From Rhodospirillaceae bacterium UBA4468 (lineage in GTDB: Bacteria > Pseudomonadota > Alphaproteobacteria > Rhodospirillales > Casp-alpha2), in the NCBI GenBank assembly GCA_002389385.1, contig DGOK01000047.1:1-16372 (forward strand): a DNA stretch of 16,372 bases. The letters are read 5' to 3'. The first letter of the stretch is position 1; each line of letters starts with the position of its first letter. Under the pieces are notes generated by a model. The model did not search any database and was not told the origin of the DNA. It saw only the letters and a program-made list of their open reading frames with translations. A program made the translations under genes and the position numbers. Positions 1 to 6,885 of the stretch are shown one piece after another.

Positions 1-583
1 TTGACGCTTCACCCGTATCTCTTACCCGAGCCATCGCGTTGCGGCGCATCTCGTTGGACCACATATCGAAACCAAAGGCGCGCTTGTTGCGCCAATCAAA
101 CGGCTACAGAAAAATGATCGACGAGTATTCCTCTCGCTGACCTGCGGTTTTTATCGTGAACATTGGAAATCCTTCCGCACGAACACTAAGAATATGATCC
201 ATTCTCTTTTTGGGCGTTAATGGGATGCTAAAGCCGAGCCCCTGGATGCCAGGCTAGATTTCTTGAAGATCGAGTGTATCAACGTAAAGCTTGAATTCTT
301 TGCGATCGACTTCGCGAGACGCCCAAAATAAACCAATGCCACCCCATAGGACTTATTCGTATTCGGCCATACGCGCGCGAAAAGCCTTTGAAATCTCTAT
401 CATTTGCGTCTCGAAACGCAGTTCTGCATTCTCGTTGACGAATTCATTCGAGGTATACCAGGCCGCACCTGTCACGACGAAACCGAACAGCAGTACAATC
501 CATGCCGTATAGGCATTATGGAATAAACTGACCATATTGCGGCGTTTTAAATTTTTGCGGTTTTCGATGCTCACACAGTTCAT
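1..583 (-). pseudogene. CHASE-domain membrane sensor, N-terminal part, with three in-frame stops
   Basis: Read from the ATG at 583 towards the left edge, the frame begins with a short basic cytoplasmic stretch. One hydrophobic segment follows (about residues 28-42, containing WIVLLFGFVV). After it comes a sequence strongly resembling a CHASE extracytoplasmic ligand-sensing domain: RMAEYE, GGIGLFWASREV, PGIQGLGFSIPL, VRAEGFP, REEYSSI, PFDWRNKRAFGFDMWSNEMRR. CHASE domains usually sit at the N-terminus of histidine kinases or diguanylate cyclases; the output domain lies outside the window. The frame is never shifted but is stopped three times. TAA at 353-355 (codon 77) replaces the Gln expected in YEQVL. 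TAG at 254-256 (codon 110) sits where YPG is expected. TAG at 104-106 (codon 160) sits where LEPFDW is expected. The family call comes from remembered motif patterns. The loss of function is inferred from three separate nonsense codons. It lies just downstream of the broken response regulator, probably in one former operon. Confidence 0.8.
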
Positions 584-616
584 CGGGATTTTTATATCTT
601 AATCAATCGTGGCAAA

Positions 617-1054
617 CTATGCCGCCGCATTCGGGAATGTGACGACTTGCCAGAAATGCTCAAGCATTTTAATGGCTTCTACAAATCCTTTGCCAGCTTC
701 ATTTTTCACGATGTAACCGGCGATATTCTTTTTATAGGCTTTATATCAATCTTCATCGGCGCTTAATGTCGTCAGAACAAACACAACTGCCTGTTCTCGT
801 TTCGGGTCATTTCTAATTTCAGTGCGGAAATCATGCCCACCCAATCTCGGCATATTGAGGTCGAGAAAAACCACAAAAGAACCAACATTCGGCTCAGCGT
901 CGTTCTAACCACGTAAAATTTCAAGCGCTTCTTCACCATCGCGTGTATGCCGAACCGGGTTTGCAATCATCATTTGTTTGAAAGAATGGATAACAGTTTC
1001 CGCATCAATATCGTCGTCTTCAACAAGCAACACTGTCACGGTATCGTTAATCAT
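617..1054 (-). pseudogene. Single-domain response regulator (receiver) with two in-frame stops
   Basis: From ATG at 1054 a continuous frame of 145 codons spells a receiver domain. It has the acidic pocket LLVEDDD (residues 9-15), the phosphoacceptor Asp65 in VVFLDLNMPR, the Thr region VFVLTT, and the conserved Lys in AGYIVKNEA, ending at TAG 617-619. Length and ending fit the stand-alone Rcp1-like receivers that partner with sensor kinases. Two nonsense codons interrupt it without any frameshift: TAG at 905-907 (codon 50, between EILRG and NDAEP) and TGA at 746-748 (codon 103, between SADED and YKAYKKN). All catalytic residues are otherwise kept, so decay seems recent. The CHASE sensor follows 33 bp downstream on the same strand, as expected of a regulator–sensor operon. 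The 237 bp upstream (1055-1291) hold nothing I can recognise. Confidence 0.82.
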
Positions 1055-1291
1055 GTATTCGCTGCACTTTCATTTTTCCGTTTTCAATCACGTCATTATG
1101 ACATCAAAGATAAGGAGCCCCATGTTTAAATGAAGATACGCTAACACTGCTCCCGCCACAGTGGAACGTAACATTTAGTCACGACAGGTACTAAACAAAT
1201 GGGTTCAACCTTAGACGGATCAATCCTAACCCTTACGCAGATATGCTGCCCAATCGCGTCTAGATTACAGGCGAGCAAAATGTAATAGCAG

Positions 1292-2017
1292 CTATTTTAT
1301 GCGACGCTGGCACATGTCCATAAAATGAGCGTGAACTTTTTCTGCTGCAGCCTCGTTATAATCATCGCGGGATGCAAAACAAAATCCGTGAGATGTTCCA
1401 GGATGCGTTTCGAGCACATATTCAGTCCCATGCTTATCTAATTCAGCTTGAAGCGCCGGAACAACATATGACGGAACGGTGCCATCAGTTTCCGCAAACC
1501 CAAAGTACATTTCACCTTTTATGTCTTTGACATGATAGTGCGCTGAATCATCTTGGCTGGTAACAATGCCGACACCATAAAGCGATGCGTTAGCAGCAAA
1601 TACATCAGGGAATGTTCCTGCGGCTGCCGTCACAAAACGTCCGCTCATGCAGTATCCAATTGTCGCCTTTGGGCCATCTTTAACAGCATCATGCGCTTCC
1701 ATGTATTTAAACATGGCACGCGTATCATCAACCACGTTGGCATTTGATAGATTGCGCATCGCTTCTTTCCAGATCGCCGCCGTATTGGGGCTTCGGAAGG
1801 GGAACCGTAAGATACCAAAGCGGTAGAATAGGTCTGGCAAAATGACAAAATAACCATCTTCGGCCATTCGCCGCGCCATATCATAAAGCTCTTCACGTAT
1901 ACCAGGTGCATCCATATAGAAAACGATCGCCGGGAACGGCCCATCACCTTCAGGCCAGCATGTAAACGTCAGCATTTCACCATCTTTGGTGTCGATCGTT
2001 ACCTGTTCTTCATTCAT
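1292..2017 (-). CDS. Dienelactone hydrolase family protein
   Basis: An intact 241-residue alpha/beta hydrolase of the dienelactone hydrolase family. In the model enzymes these soluble proteins open the lactone ring of dienelactones in chlorocatechol degradation; many chromosomal members have unknown ester or lactone substrates. The family triad is visible: nucleophile Cys123 in GYCMSGR, Asp178 in AETDGTVP, and His210 in PGTSHGFCF. The N-terminal APGIREELYDMARR segment and the PDLFYR turn are also typical, and the length is normal. The start is well supported by AGGAGGG at 2025-2031, seven bases before the ATG. It follows the broken LysR gene on the same strand with a 72-bp gap. The LysR may once have regulated it, though that is only positional inference. 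No lesion is seen. Confidence 0.9.
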   Translation of the reverse strand: MNEEQVTIDTKDGEMLTFTCWPEGDGPFPAIVFYMDAPGIREELYDMARRMAEDGYFVILPDLFYRFGILRFPFRSPNTAAIWKEAMRNLSNANVVDDTRAMFKYMEAHDAVKDGPKATIGYCMSGRFVTAAAGTFPDVFAANASLYGVGIVTSQDDSAHYHVKDIKGEMYFGFAETDGTVPSYVVPALQAELDKHGTEYVLETHPGTSHGFCFASRDDYNEAAAEKVHAHFMDMCQRRIK

Positions 2018-2089
2018 AAAAAGTCCCTCCTGATGGTTCCCTCAAAATTATAGTTTCAGCGCACGGATACAAGGTTTTAAATGACCAAT

Positions 2090-3007
2090 TTAACTACCCG
2101 CCAAGCCGGTTTCCCGTGCCGTCTTCAAAATCCACTCACGGAAAGCTTTGATACGCGGATGATTGGCTTTTCGTTCTGGCGTCACTACTCAGTATGCCGC
2201 TTCTGCTAATAGAGTATGTGCAAACGGCACAACCAGCTGTCCGCTTTCGAGCTCCTCTTCGACTGCGTACGTCGATGCCAACACAATACCAGAGCCTGTA
2301 ACTGCAGCCGATATTGCCATCACCTCAACCGTAAAGGTAGGCCCTTTAGTGGCGTTAACATTTTCGATTCCAGCCGATGCCAACCACATTTTCCAATCAG
2401 GCAAAGGTCCCAAAATGTTTCCCCAATCAACGTGGAGCAATGTCACATTGTTTAAATCGGAAGGTGTACGAAGCTTATTTTCCCCTTCCAGACATTTGAG
2501 GTGGCATACCGGCACCACACGTTCGAGAAATAAACGCTCGACGCGCATACCGGGATAATTGTCAGACCCTAAGCGGACACCGACATCAACACCTTCACGT
2601 TCAAAATCGACCATCTCATTTCGCGCATCAAGTCGCACCGTAATTTCTGGGTGCGCTTCTGAAAAATCTCTGAGATGTTGCAAAAGCCACTTCGCCCCAA
2701 ATATTGGCGCTGTGGTTACTGTGAGCACACCTAATGATTCATTTTCTTTTAACTGTTTCGTTGCCAGATCGAGTTTATCAAATGCGTCGGCAACAAGCGG
2801 TAATACGCTCTGAGCTTGCTCCGTTAAAATCACTGCTCGTGGCAATCGGCGGAATAGTGTAACGCCCAAAAAACTTTCTAAGTCTGTGATTTAATGACTT
2901 GTTACAGCAGGCGTAACAAACAATTCATCAGCGACACGGCTAAAGCTTAAATGCCGGGCAGCGGCTTCGAAGGCGCGTAGACCATTCAGGGGTGGGAGCT
3001 GTCTCAT
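2090..3007 (-). pseudogene. LysR-family (GcvA-like) transcriptional regulator with two in-frame stops
   Basis: Reading from ATG at 3007 gives a full-length LysR regulator frame (305 codons plus stop at 2090-2092). The N-terminal winged HTH is clear: LPPLNGLRAFEAAARHLSFS, VADELFVTPA, LGVTLFRRLPRAV. A substrate-binding domain follows, with LTVTTAPIFGAKWL, FSEAHPEITVRLD, VDVGVRLG and GSGIVLAS. The N-terminus resembles the GcvA-like subgroup. TAA at 2891-2893 (codon 39) replaces the Gln of the recognition-helix motif SHQI. TGA at 2189-2191 (codon 273) replaces the Trp expected in AYWVV; the tail TPERKANHPRIKAF continues in frame after it. Neither lesion shifts the frame. An internal start downstream of codon 39 would yield a protein without a complete HTH, so DNA binding should be lost. 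The small gene at 3132 diverges from it and could have been its target. Confidence 0.85.
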
Positions 3008-3055
3008 GTGGCTTCATAATTTAGTTTTTCTAATAGGTATATAAAAACATATCGT

Positions 3056-3084
3056 TTGTCGGAAACAATGGCGAGACGTACAAA
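3056..3084 (+). promoter_or_regulatory. Sigma-70-like promoter for the small gene at 3132
   Basis: TTGTCG at 3056-3061 and TACAAA at 3079-3084 are separated by 17 bp, a good housekeeping arrangement. The expected transcription start near 3091 leaves a leader of about 40 bases before the strong RBS of the downstream small gene. The stretch to its left (3008-3055) is AT-rich and should hold the divergent LysR promoter. Assignment rests on consensus matching only. Confidence 0.45.
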
Positions 3085-3131
3085 TTTATTTAACAACGCG
3101 ATGTCGAAACACATTTTTTAGGAGAGAACAC

Positions 3132-3263
3132 ATGAATACGCTTCAAGCTATGAACCCATATGATAACGCCGCTGCTCGTAATCATTTGACCGTATCCGAG
3201 ATTATATCATCCGGTATGTATAAAATTGTTCAATTTATTGAGCGCGCTGCACTCGCAATCTAA
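3132..3263 (+). CDS. Small hypothetical protein (43 aa) divergent from broken LysR
   Basis: A 43-codon frame starts at ATG 3132 and ends with TAA 3261-3263. It is preceded by TTTAGGAGAG, a near-ideal RBS ending six bases before the ATG, and by a promoter-like element at 3056-3084. The product begins MNTLQAMNPYDNAAARNHLT, continues with VSEIISSGMYKIVQFIERAA and ends LAI. It has a polar N-terminus and an amphipathic or weakly hydrophobic C-terminal helix, with no signal peptide. I do not recognise the family. The N-terminal layout and the ...IVQFIERAA helix faintly recall the start of DUF1127-type small proteins, but the Arg-rich C-terminal half of that family is missing. It could be a truncated member, or a genuine short peptide controlled by the neighbouring LysR. 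The call rests mainly on translation signals. Confidence 0.55.
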   Translation: MNTLQAMNPYDNAAARNHLTVSEIISSGMYKIVQFIERAALAI

Positions 3264-3381
3264 CCCCACGAAAACGACCTATGTGCCATCCCACATAAGT
3301 TGAAACTAAGACGGACCATTGTGTCCATCTTTTTTTTGCGCGAAATTCAGGTCTCATGATTATAAGTATGAAGGCCTGGAT

Positions 3382-4053
3382 GTGCTGAGTATTATTATCC
3401 CCACTTTGAACTGCCGCGATGATCTCGCGCACACGCTGGAAGCATTCAGCCTTCGCCCCGCTGAATGGGAGATTGTGGTCTCCGATGGTGGCTCCGAGGA
3501 TGGTACCGTCGAGATGGCGGAACTTGCCAAGGTCAGAACGTTGATTGGGAACCGCGGGCGCGGACGCCAACTTTCGGCAGGGGCGCGTGCTGCACATGGT
3601 CATTGGTATTTATTCTGGCACGCGGATACGCAACCCCAGCCCGGTTGGGCGGCATTGGTTGAGCGGTTCATCAAAAATCCTGATAACGATTTCCATGTGG
3701 CGTACTTTATGCTGGCGCTCAACGATCCAGATCCAGCTGCCAGACGGGTTGAGAGCTTGGCGAACTGGCGCGCACAAAACTTAAGTTTGCCCTATGGCGA
3801 TCAGGGGCTTTTGATATCTGCGAACTATTATGACCATCTGGGCGGCTACAAGAATCTTGATCTCATGGAAGATGTTGATTTGGTTCGCCGGATTGGCAGC
3901 AAACGTCTGCACGCGCTGCCCAGTGCTGCTGTCACGTCCGCCGTAAAATACCGCCGAGATGGTTGGTGGGCACGCCCGATCAAGAACGTCACGTGCCTGT
4001 GCCTGTATCTTCTGGGCGCACCGATCTCGATGATTACAACGTTATATCGATGA
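3382..4053 (+). CDS. Glycosyltransferase family 2, TIGR04283-type
   Basis: A 223-residue GT-A fold glycosyltransferase. It opens with LSIIIPTLNC, then has SDGGSEDGT (nucleotide-sugar binding) around residues 36-44, RGRGRQLSAGARAAHGHW, and FWHADTQPQP containing the DxD-like motif. GDQGLL and LMEDVDLVRRI follow in the acceptor part. The GRGRQ–AGA–HADT series is characteristic of TIGR04283, named as a family associated with rSAM/selenodomain loci. I chose the GTG at 3382 because the conserved strand starts with the next residue and a GAAGG lies eight bases upstream. A longer frame from TTG 3319 adds 21 residues that do not look like the family. Its stop overlaps the start of the DUF2064 gene (ATGA), so the two are translationally coupled. 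The substrate is unknown. A C-terminal hydrophobic stretch (LCLYLLGAPISMITTLY) may contact the membrane. Confidence 0.88.
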   Translation: MLSIIIPTLNCRDDLAHTLEAFSLRPAEWEIVVSDGGSEDGTVEMAELAKVRTLIGNRGRGRQLSAGARAAHGHWYLFWHADTQPQPGWAALVERFIKNPDNDFHVAYFMLALNDPDPAARRVESLANWRAQNLSLPYGDQGLLISANYYDHLGGYKNLDLMEDVDLVRRIGSKRLHALPSAAVTSAVKYRRDGWWARPIKNVTCLCLYLLGAPISMITTLYR

Positions 4054-4652
4054 GCCTGCAAAAACATCTCGTGATATTTGCCAAGGCGCCTCGCATGGGT
4101 CTTGTAAAGACAAGACTTGCCCGTGACATTGGTGGCGTGCGCGCATGGGGGTTTTACCGACATGCGTTGGCGGGGCTTGTGCAACGGCTTTCATCTGATC
4201 CGCGCTGGCAGACCTATCTTGCCGTCGCCCCCGACACCGCGTGTGAACATACAGGCGTTTGGCCAGCGGGTGCCTCACGATTCCCTCAAGGTCTCGGAGA
4301 TTTGGGTGACCGCATGCATCGTGCTTTTGAGCGGATGCAACCGGGGCCAGTTGTCATCATCGGTGCGGATATTCCAGATATTCAACCTCATCATATTCAT
4401 GGCGCCTTCAAAAAGCTTGGCCATCACGATGCAGTTTTTGGTCCCGCCGACGATGGAGGATACTGGCTGGTTGGGCAAAAACGTTTCCCAAGAACCCGGA
4501 CAATTTTTTCGAATGTTCGCTGGTCAGGTCCGCATGCTCTTGAGGACACTTGTGCGAATTTGCCTGGTGCACGTATTGGATACTTGGAAACGCTGATTGA
4601 TGTCGACGATGGCGATGATTTTAAGCGATGGACCGGAAATTATGCAGGATAG
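4050..4652 (+). CDS. DUF2064 / TIGR04282-type glycosyltransferase-like protein
   Basis: A 200-residue protein of the DUF2064 family, a GT-A (nucleotidyltransferase-like) fold. The signature runs in order: FAKAPRMGLVKTRLA (10-24), QGLGDLGDRM (90-99), IGADIPD (114-120) in place of the usual GSDCP, and GPADDGGYWLVG (141-152). ATG at 4050 overlaps the TGA of the upstream glycosyltransferase by four bases. TIGR04282 and TIGR04283 proteins are repeatedly found as neighbours, and the pair presumably acts in one pathway. No radical SAM or selenoprotein partner is present in this window. The biochemical reaction is unknown to me. The gene appears intact and ends inside a small tandem duplication at 4641-4676. 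Confidence 0.87.
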   Translation: MSLQKHLVIFAKAPRMGLVKTRLARDIGGVRAWGFYRHALAGLVQRLSSDPRWQTYLAVAPDTACEHTGVWPAGASRFPQGLGDLGDRMHRAFERMQPGPVVIIGADIPDIQPHHIHGAFKKLGHHDAVFGPADDGGYWLVGQKRFPRTRTIFSNVRWSGPHALEDTCANLPGARIGYLETLIDVDDGDDFKRWTGNYAG

Positions 4653-4676
4653 ATCATATTTATGCAGGATTGATCA
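4641..4676. repeat. Two-unit tandem repeat, 20-bp period, at the stop codons of two convergent genes
   Basis: TATGCAGGATAGATCA (4641-4656) and TATGCAGGATTGATCA (4661-4676) match at 15 of 16 bases with a 20-bp period. The first unit carries the TAG stop of the DUF2064 gene, and the second carries the stop of the dioxygenase fragment on the minus strand. It looks like a local slippage-type duplication in the 21-bp intergenic space rather than a regulatory array. Confidence 0.6.
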
Positions 4677-5155
4677 CGGAAACGCGTAAGCATCCATCGC
4701 CAGCACGCCATAACTATAACTTTTGTGTAAATGACGCCTGGATTGTCCCGCCTCTCCAGCCCCCAAAGCCACAAATAACGGCAATAAATGCTCATCCGTC
4801 AGATGATTGCGCACAGCTTCCGGACCCCGGCTCCGATAATGCAACAGATCATCGATCCGCCCTTCAGCGATAGCCCAGCTCATCCATTCATTAAAAATCT
4901 GCACCCAGTCCGGTGCCTCTGCATCCAAAGCACGACCTCGGAATTCACTTAAATTATGCGTCAGATTACCCGACGCCAAGATCAACACCCCTTCATCTCG
5001 TAGCGGTCGCAAGGCTTGGCCGAGCTGATAATGATTTGTCGGATCCAGATCGGGCTGGATTGAGAGCTGCGTCACTGGAATGTTTGCGGCGGGATAACCC
5101 AGTTTCAGCGGTACCCAGGCCCCATGATCAAGCCCGCGTGCCTTAGAGATATCAT
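4674..5155 (-). pseudogene. LigB/DODA-type extradiol dioxygenase, 5'-truncated
   Basis: The minus-strand frame gives the C-terminal two thirds of a DODA-type (4,5-extradiol ring-opening) dioxygenase, a non-haem iron or zinc enzyme. Visible motifs in order are ARGLDHGAWVPL, IPVTQLSIQ, ILASGNLTHNL, WVQIFNEWMSWAIAEG, and HLLPLFVALGAGE followed by HKSYSYGVLAMDAY, ending at TGA 4674-4676. The N-terminal third of the family, including the SHGSP and SAHW segments that supply two metal-binding His, is absent. Upstream of about 5155 the open frame continues (to 5264) but is only the antisense of a LysR fragment. A two-His remnant should be inactive. The cut coincides with the cut in the divergent LysR, so one deletion probably removed both 5' ends. 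Confidence 0.82.
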
Positions 5156-5755
5156 CGCGCAGTATATTCTCATGCCACATCTGGCCAATTTCCGCACCGT
5201 GTACCCCGGCATACAGCTTGAGCTTATTATTGAAAATGCCAACGTCAACATGTCGAAGCGTCAAGCTGATGTCGCCGTAAGGCCGACACGCACGCCGCCA
5301 GAAACGCTGGTCGGGCGACGTATTTCAAATCTTGCCTTCGCCGCTTATGCCAGCACCACATACATGCAGGGTCGAACAGCAAACCTGGCTGAGCTCGACT
5401 GGGTTAGGCTTGATGACAGCTTGTTGCATCTCGCAGCAGATCAGTGGTTTCGTCGTACATTATCGAACGCAAAGTCTGCACTGACAACAAACAGTGTGCT
5501 GGGATTGTTATTGGGATGTGAAGCTAACTTGGGGGCCACGGTCATACCGTGCTTTATGGCAGACACAAATCACAAGCTGCAGCGCATCGTACCGCCGATT
5601 GATGACGCCGCGAGCATACTCTGGCTGCTTACCCATGAGGACCTGCGTCATACCGCCCGCGTGCGTGCTTCATGGCCGATGCGCTGAAAGCTGATATTGA
5701 TTTGCTGGAAGGGCGTGTCAGAAAGTTAGCTCTCACAGGAGCCCAAAAGACGTGA
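5150..5755 (+). pseudogene. LysR regulator fragment: effector-binding domain only, 5'-deleted and frameshifted
   Basis: From about 5150 the plus strand encodes the effector-binding half of a LysR protein: IAQYILMPHLANFRTVYPG, LELIIENANVNMSKRQADVAVRPTR (read as two adjoining segments), PPETLVGRRISNLAFAAYAS, and later LLLGCEANLGATVIPCFMAD. The whole HTH domain and linker are missing, and the coding sequence joins directly to the truncated dioxygenase. Near the 3' end the frame runs to TGA at 5685-5687. The family-like C-terminus FMADALKADIDLLEGR is found one frame over from 5669, so about one base has been lost near 5667-5669. After the shift the frame runs to 5753-5755, overlapping the 3' end of the convergent HAD gene. 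Such regulators often control a divergent target, here the dioxygenase. Confidence 0.82.
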
Positions 5756-6350
5756 GGCGTTCCTTGAGACCCGCCATATCTTCATCAGCAAAAAGATGTG
5801 TGACCAACCCGGCTTCTTCGGCGCGCGCAATAAAGGTCGGGTTATCGTCAATGAAGAGAGTTGTCTCGGCGGACCAGGACATTTTTTCTAGTAATCCAAC
5901 AAAGCCATCCACACGCTCTTTGTTGAACCCGTGCACGCCCGAACAATAAAAGTGCTCGCCGAAAACGACGGGCAATTCTGGCGCCATCTGCGCAACGTTC
6001 TCATAGAGAATCGGGCCATTATTGGTCAGCAAGGCAACCTCAACACGCGCGCTCAAATCCCGCGCCAGATCAATCATCGCAGGTTCTGGCGCCATTGCCC
6101 ATTTCCGCGCTGCGATCCATTGCCGCAACGTCACATCAACGCCAAGCCGTTTTGAAATCCCAGCGATATAATCGTCCGTGGTCATCTGACCATCGTCATA
6201 ATTATCTTCGAAGCCTGACTTGAAAATCTCAGCGCGGATCGTCTCAGCCGGTACGTCGAGTGCTGACTCTAATAAATTCAGACGGTTTTCAAAATCGTAC
6301 GCATAGAGCACCCCATCCATATCAAACAGGACAGCCTTAATCTGAGACAT
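5733..6350 (-). CDS. HAD-superfamily hydrolase (subfamily IA-like phosphatase)
   Basis: A 205-residue intact haloacid dehalogenase-fold protein. Motif I is FDMDGVL with Asp10 (nucleophile) and Asp12. A helical cap follows (about 18-85). Motif II is LLTNNG with Thr109. Lys144 in GFNKERV fits motif III, and motif IV is FIDDNPTFI with Asp168/Asp169. These predict a Mg-dependent phosphatase acting on a small cytoplasmic phosphate ester; the substrate cannot be read from sequence. It starts 1 bp after the moaB stop and so appears to be the last gene of the slt–moaB–HAD operon. Its 3' end is overlapped by the remnant of the plus-strand LysR. Confidence 0.88.
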   Translation of the reverse strand: MSQIKAVLFDMDGVLYAYDFENRLNLLESALDVPAETIRAEIFKSGFEDNYDDGQMTTDDYIAGISKRLGVDVTLRQWIAARKWAMAPEPAMIDLARDLSARVEVALLTNNGPILYENVAQMAPELPVVFGEHFYCSGVHGFNKERVDGFVGLLEKMSWSAETTLFIDDNPTFIARAEEAGLVTHLFADEDMAGLKERLTSFGLL

Positions 6351-6351
6351 T

Positions 6352-6885
6352 TCAGGCTTTGTGTTCTTTGAGACGTGGCATCAACTCAACAAAGTTACAC
6401 GGCATATGACGGTAATCGAGTTGATGGATGAGAATATCATCCCAAGCGTCTTTGCAGGCACCCGTCGATCCCGGCAGTACAAATATGTATGTGCCGTCAG
6501 CGACCGCTGCGGTAGCACGTGATTGTACCGTCGATGTTGCGATTTTCTGAAAGCTGAGCCAGCGGAATAATTCACCGAAGCCCGGAATTTCCTTATCCGT
6601 GACTTGTGCCAAGGCTTCCGGCGTTACGTCGCGTCCAGTGACGCCTGTGCCACCGGTACTGATCACAACATCAATATTTGGATCAGCCACCCAGGCTTTA
6701 AATTGCTCGGCAATAACATCCGCATCGTCTTTACAAATCTTGCGGTCAGCCAGAACATGGTCAGCAGCTGTAATCCGAGCCGCCAAAGTATCGCCAGAGC
6801 GATCATCTTCGAGGGTGCGTGTGTCCGATACCGTAAGGACGGCAATATTTACGGGCTTAAAGGCGCGTTCAGTTGACAGGGGCAT
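6352..6885 (-). CDS. moaB: MoaB/MogA-family molybdopterin biosynthesis protein
   Basis: A 177-residue protein of the MoaB/MogA family, which binds molybdopterin and, in MogA-type members, adenylylates it before molybdenum insertion. Visible features are IAVLTVSDTR (14-23) at the first strand, SGDTLAARI, the STGGTGVTGRDVTPEAL loop (76-92), FGELFRWLSF, and the LPGSTGACKDAWDDIL loop (137-152). The length and both Gly-rich loops are normal. The ATG lies 17 bases inside the end of the lytic transglycosylase gene and the stop lies 1 bp before the HAD gene, giving a compact operon. MoaB and MogA are hard to separate by eye; the 170–180 residue length fits the MoaB branch. Confidence 0.9.
   Translation of the reverse strand: MPLSTERAFKPVNIAVLTVSDTRTLEDDRSGDTLAARITAADHVLADRKICKDDADVIAEQFKAWVADPNIDVVISTGGTGVTGRDVTPEALAQVTDKEIPGFGELFRWLSFQKIATSTVQSRATAAVADGTYIFVLPGSTGACKDAWDDILIHQLDYRHMPCNFVELMPRLKEHKA

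Noticed and set aside
772..966. Minus-strand 64-residue frame inside the receiver pseudogene as a separate gene
   Set aside because: It is out of frame with the clear receiver sequence and has no family resemblance.
1284..1296. Short palindrome AATAGC-A-GCTATT at the dienelactone hydrolase stop as a terminator
   Set aside because: The centre is one base, the arms are AT-rich and no T-tract follows, so it cannot form a convincing intrinsic terminator.
1553..1747. Plus-strand frames opposite the dienelactone hydrolase and elsewhere opposite slt (7520-7708, 7749-8237)
   Set aside because: They are shadows of well-supported genes, with no RBS or recognisable domains.
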